NCBI GenBank assembly: GCA_027371655.1
Contig: DAHXMR010000175.1
Location: forward strand, 1 to 12,936
Length of the DNA: 12,936 bases
Source: Microcaldota archaeon
Lineage (GTDB): Archaea; Micrarchaeota; Micrarchaeia; Norongarragalinales; CAINOH01
Direction: 5' to 3'
The notes below the pieces were generated by a model, which saw only the letters and a list, made by a program, of their open reading frames with translations, was not told the origin of the DNA and made no database searches. Both the position numbers and the translations under genes were made by a program. Below are positions 12,817 through 12,936 of this stretch, one piece after another (positions within the stretch are counted from its first letter, which is position 1; each line of letters starts with the position of its first letter).

Positions 12817-12936
12817 AAACTCGTTGGAGAAAACGCCCACGATGAAAATCTGCGCTGGCCTAAGCCCGGAGGAGGCGGCTTTGGAGATTTTTTGCAGGAA
12901 AAGCTTTTCGCGCACGGATTTGACGCCGATTGTCAA
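12817..12936 (-). repeat. Right arm of the inverted repeat: probable chimeric contig end
   Basis: This is an exact reverse complement of 12554-12673 that runs to the last base of the window. It interrupts a conserved gene and repeats its own coding sequence backwards. A mobile element would have distinct ends, and a gene repeat would keep reading sense. The pattern is typical of template-switch chimeras made during multiple displacement amplification, with a short shared aaac at the join (12817-12820). A real inversion duplication is less likely. Confidence 0.85.

Noticed and set aside
12379..12936. A 185-residue minus-strand frame at the right end
   Set aside because: It uses the inverted copy of the membrane protein segment and then antisense sequence. 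It is a product of the inverted repeat, not a gene.
1..12936. CRISPR arrays, insertion sequences, integrase or toxin-antitoxin genes
   Set aside because: No regularly spaced repeats, transposase motifs or such small gene pairs were seen by eye on either strand.

Overview
The window (about 12.9 kb, GC-rich, densely coded) looks like a contig from a small-genome archaeon. Archaeal marks are a 53-residue ribosomal protein L40e, a tRNA-Thr gene with U73 and no encoded CCA, TATA-type promoters about 27 bases upstream of inferred transcript starts, T-rich terminators, GGTG-type ribosome binding sites, frequent TTG/GTG starts and a two-subunit 2-oxoacid:ferredoxin oxidoreductase. A DPANN lineage such as Diapherotrites or Micrarchaeota is my guess. 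No single gene here proves it.

Region 1 (1-6330) is mostly transport. It holds the tail of a membrane protein, a broken copper P-type ATPase, a 14-TM drug/H+ antiporter on the minus strand, an unrecognised basic 160-residue protein, a znuA-znuC-znuB-type zinc/manganese ABC operon, and a ZIP transporter that converges on znuB with a 1-base gap.

Region 2 (6424-10196) is a divergent redox block. On the minus strand are a ferredoxin, the fused gamma-alpha subunit and the beta subunit of a 2-oxoacid:ferredoxin oxidoreductase. On the plus strand are a ferredoxin-thioredoxin reductase catalytic subunit, a 47-residue rubredoxin-like protein and a CPHC thioredoxin-like protein. The two operons start from back-to-back TATA boxes about 10 bases apart. 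Together they suggest an electron route from 2-oxoacids to ferredoxin to protein disulfides. Both the ferredoxin (CxxYxxC) and the reductase (CWC instead of CHC) depart from textbook motifs. This is the best candidate here for a little-described system.

Region 3 (10302-12936) has an HD-GYP-like phosphohydrolase, a minus-strand tRNA-Thr with the unusual anticodon AGT, L40e, a PHP-domain phosphoesterase and the start of an AglD/LPG-synthase-type membrane protein. The last 120 bases are a perfect reverse complement of 12554-12673. This looks like a chimeric contig end of the kind produced by whole-genome amplification, so the final gene should not be trusted past 12816. The copper ATPase lesions at the other end could also be assembly errors.
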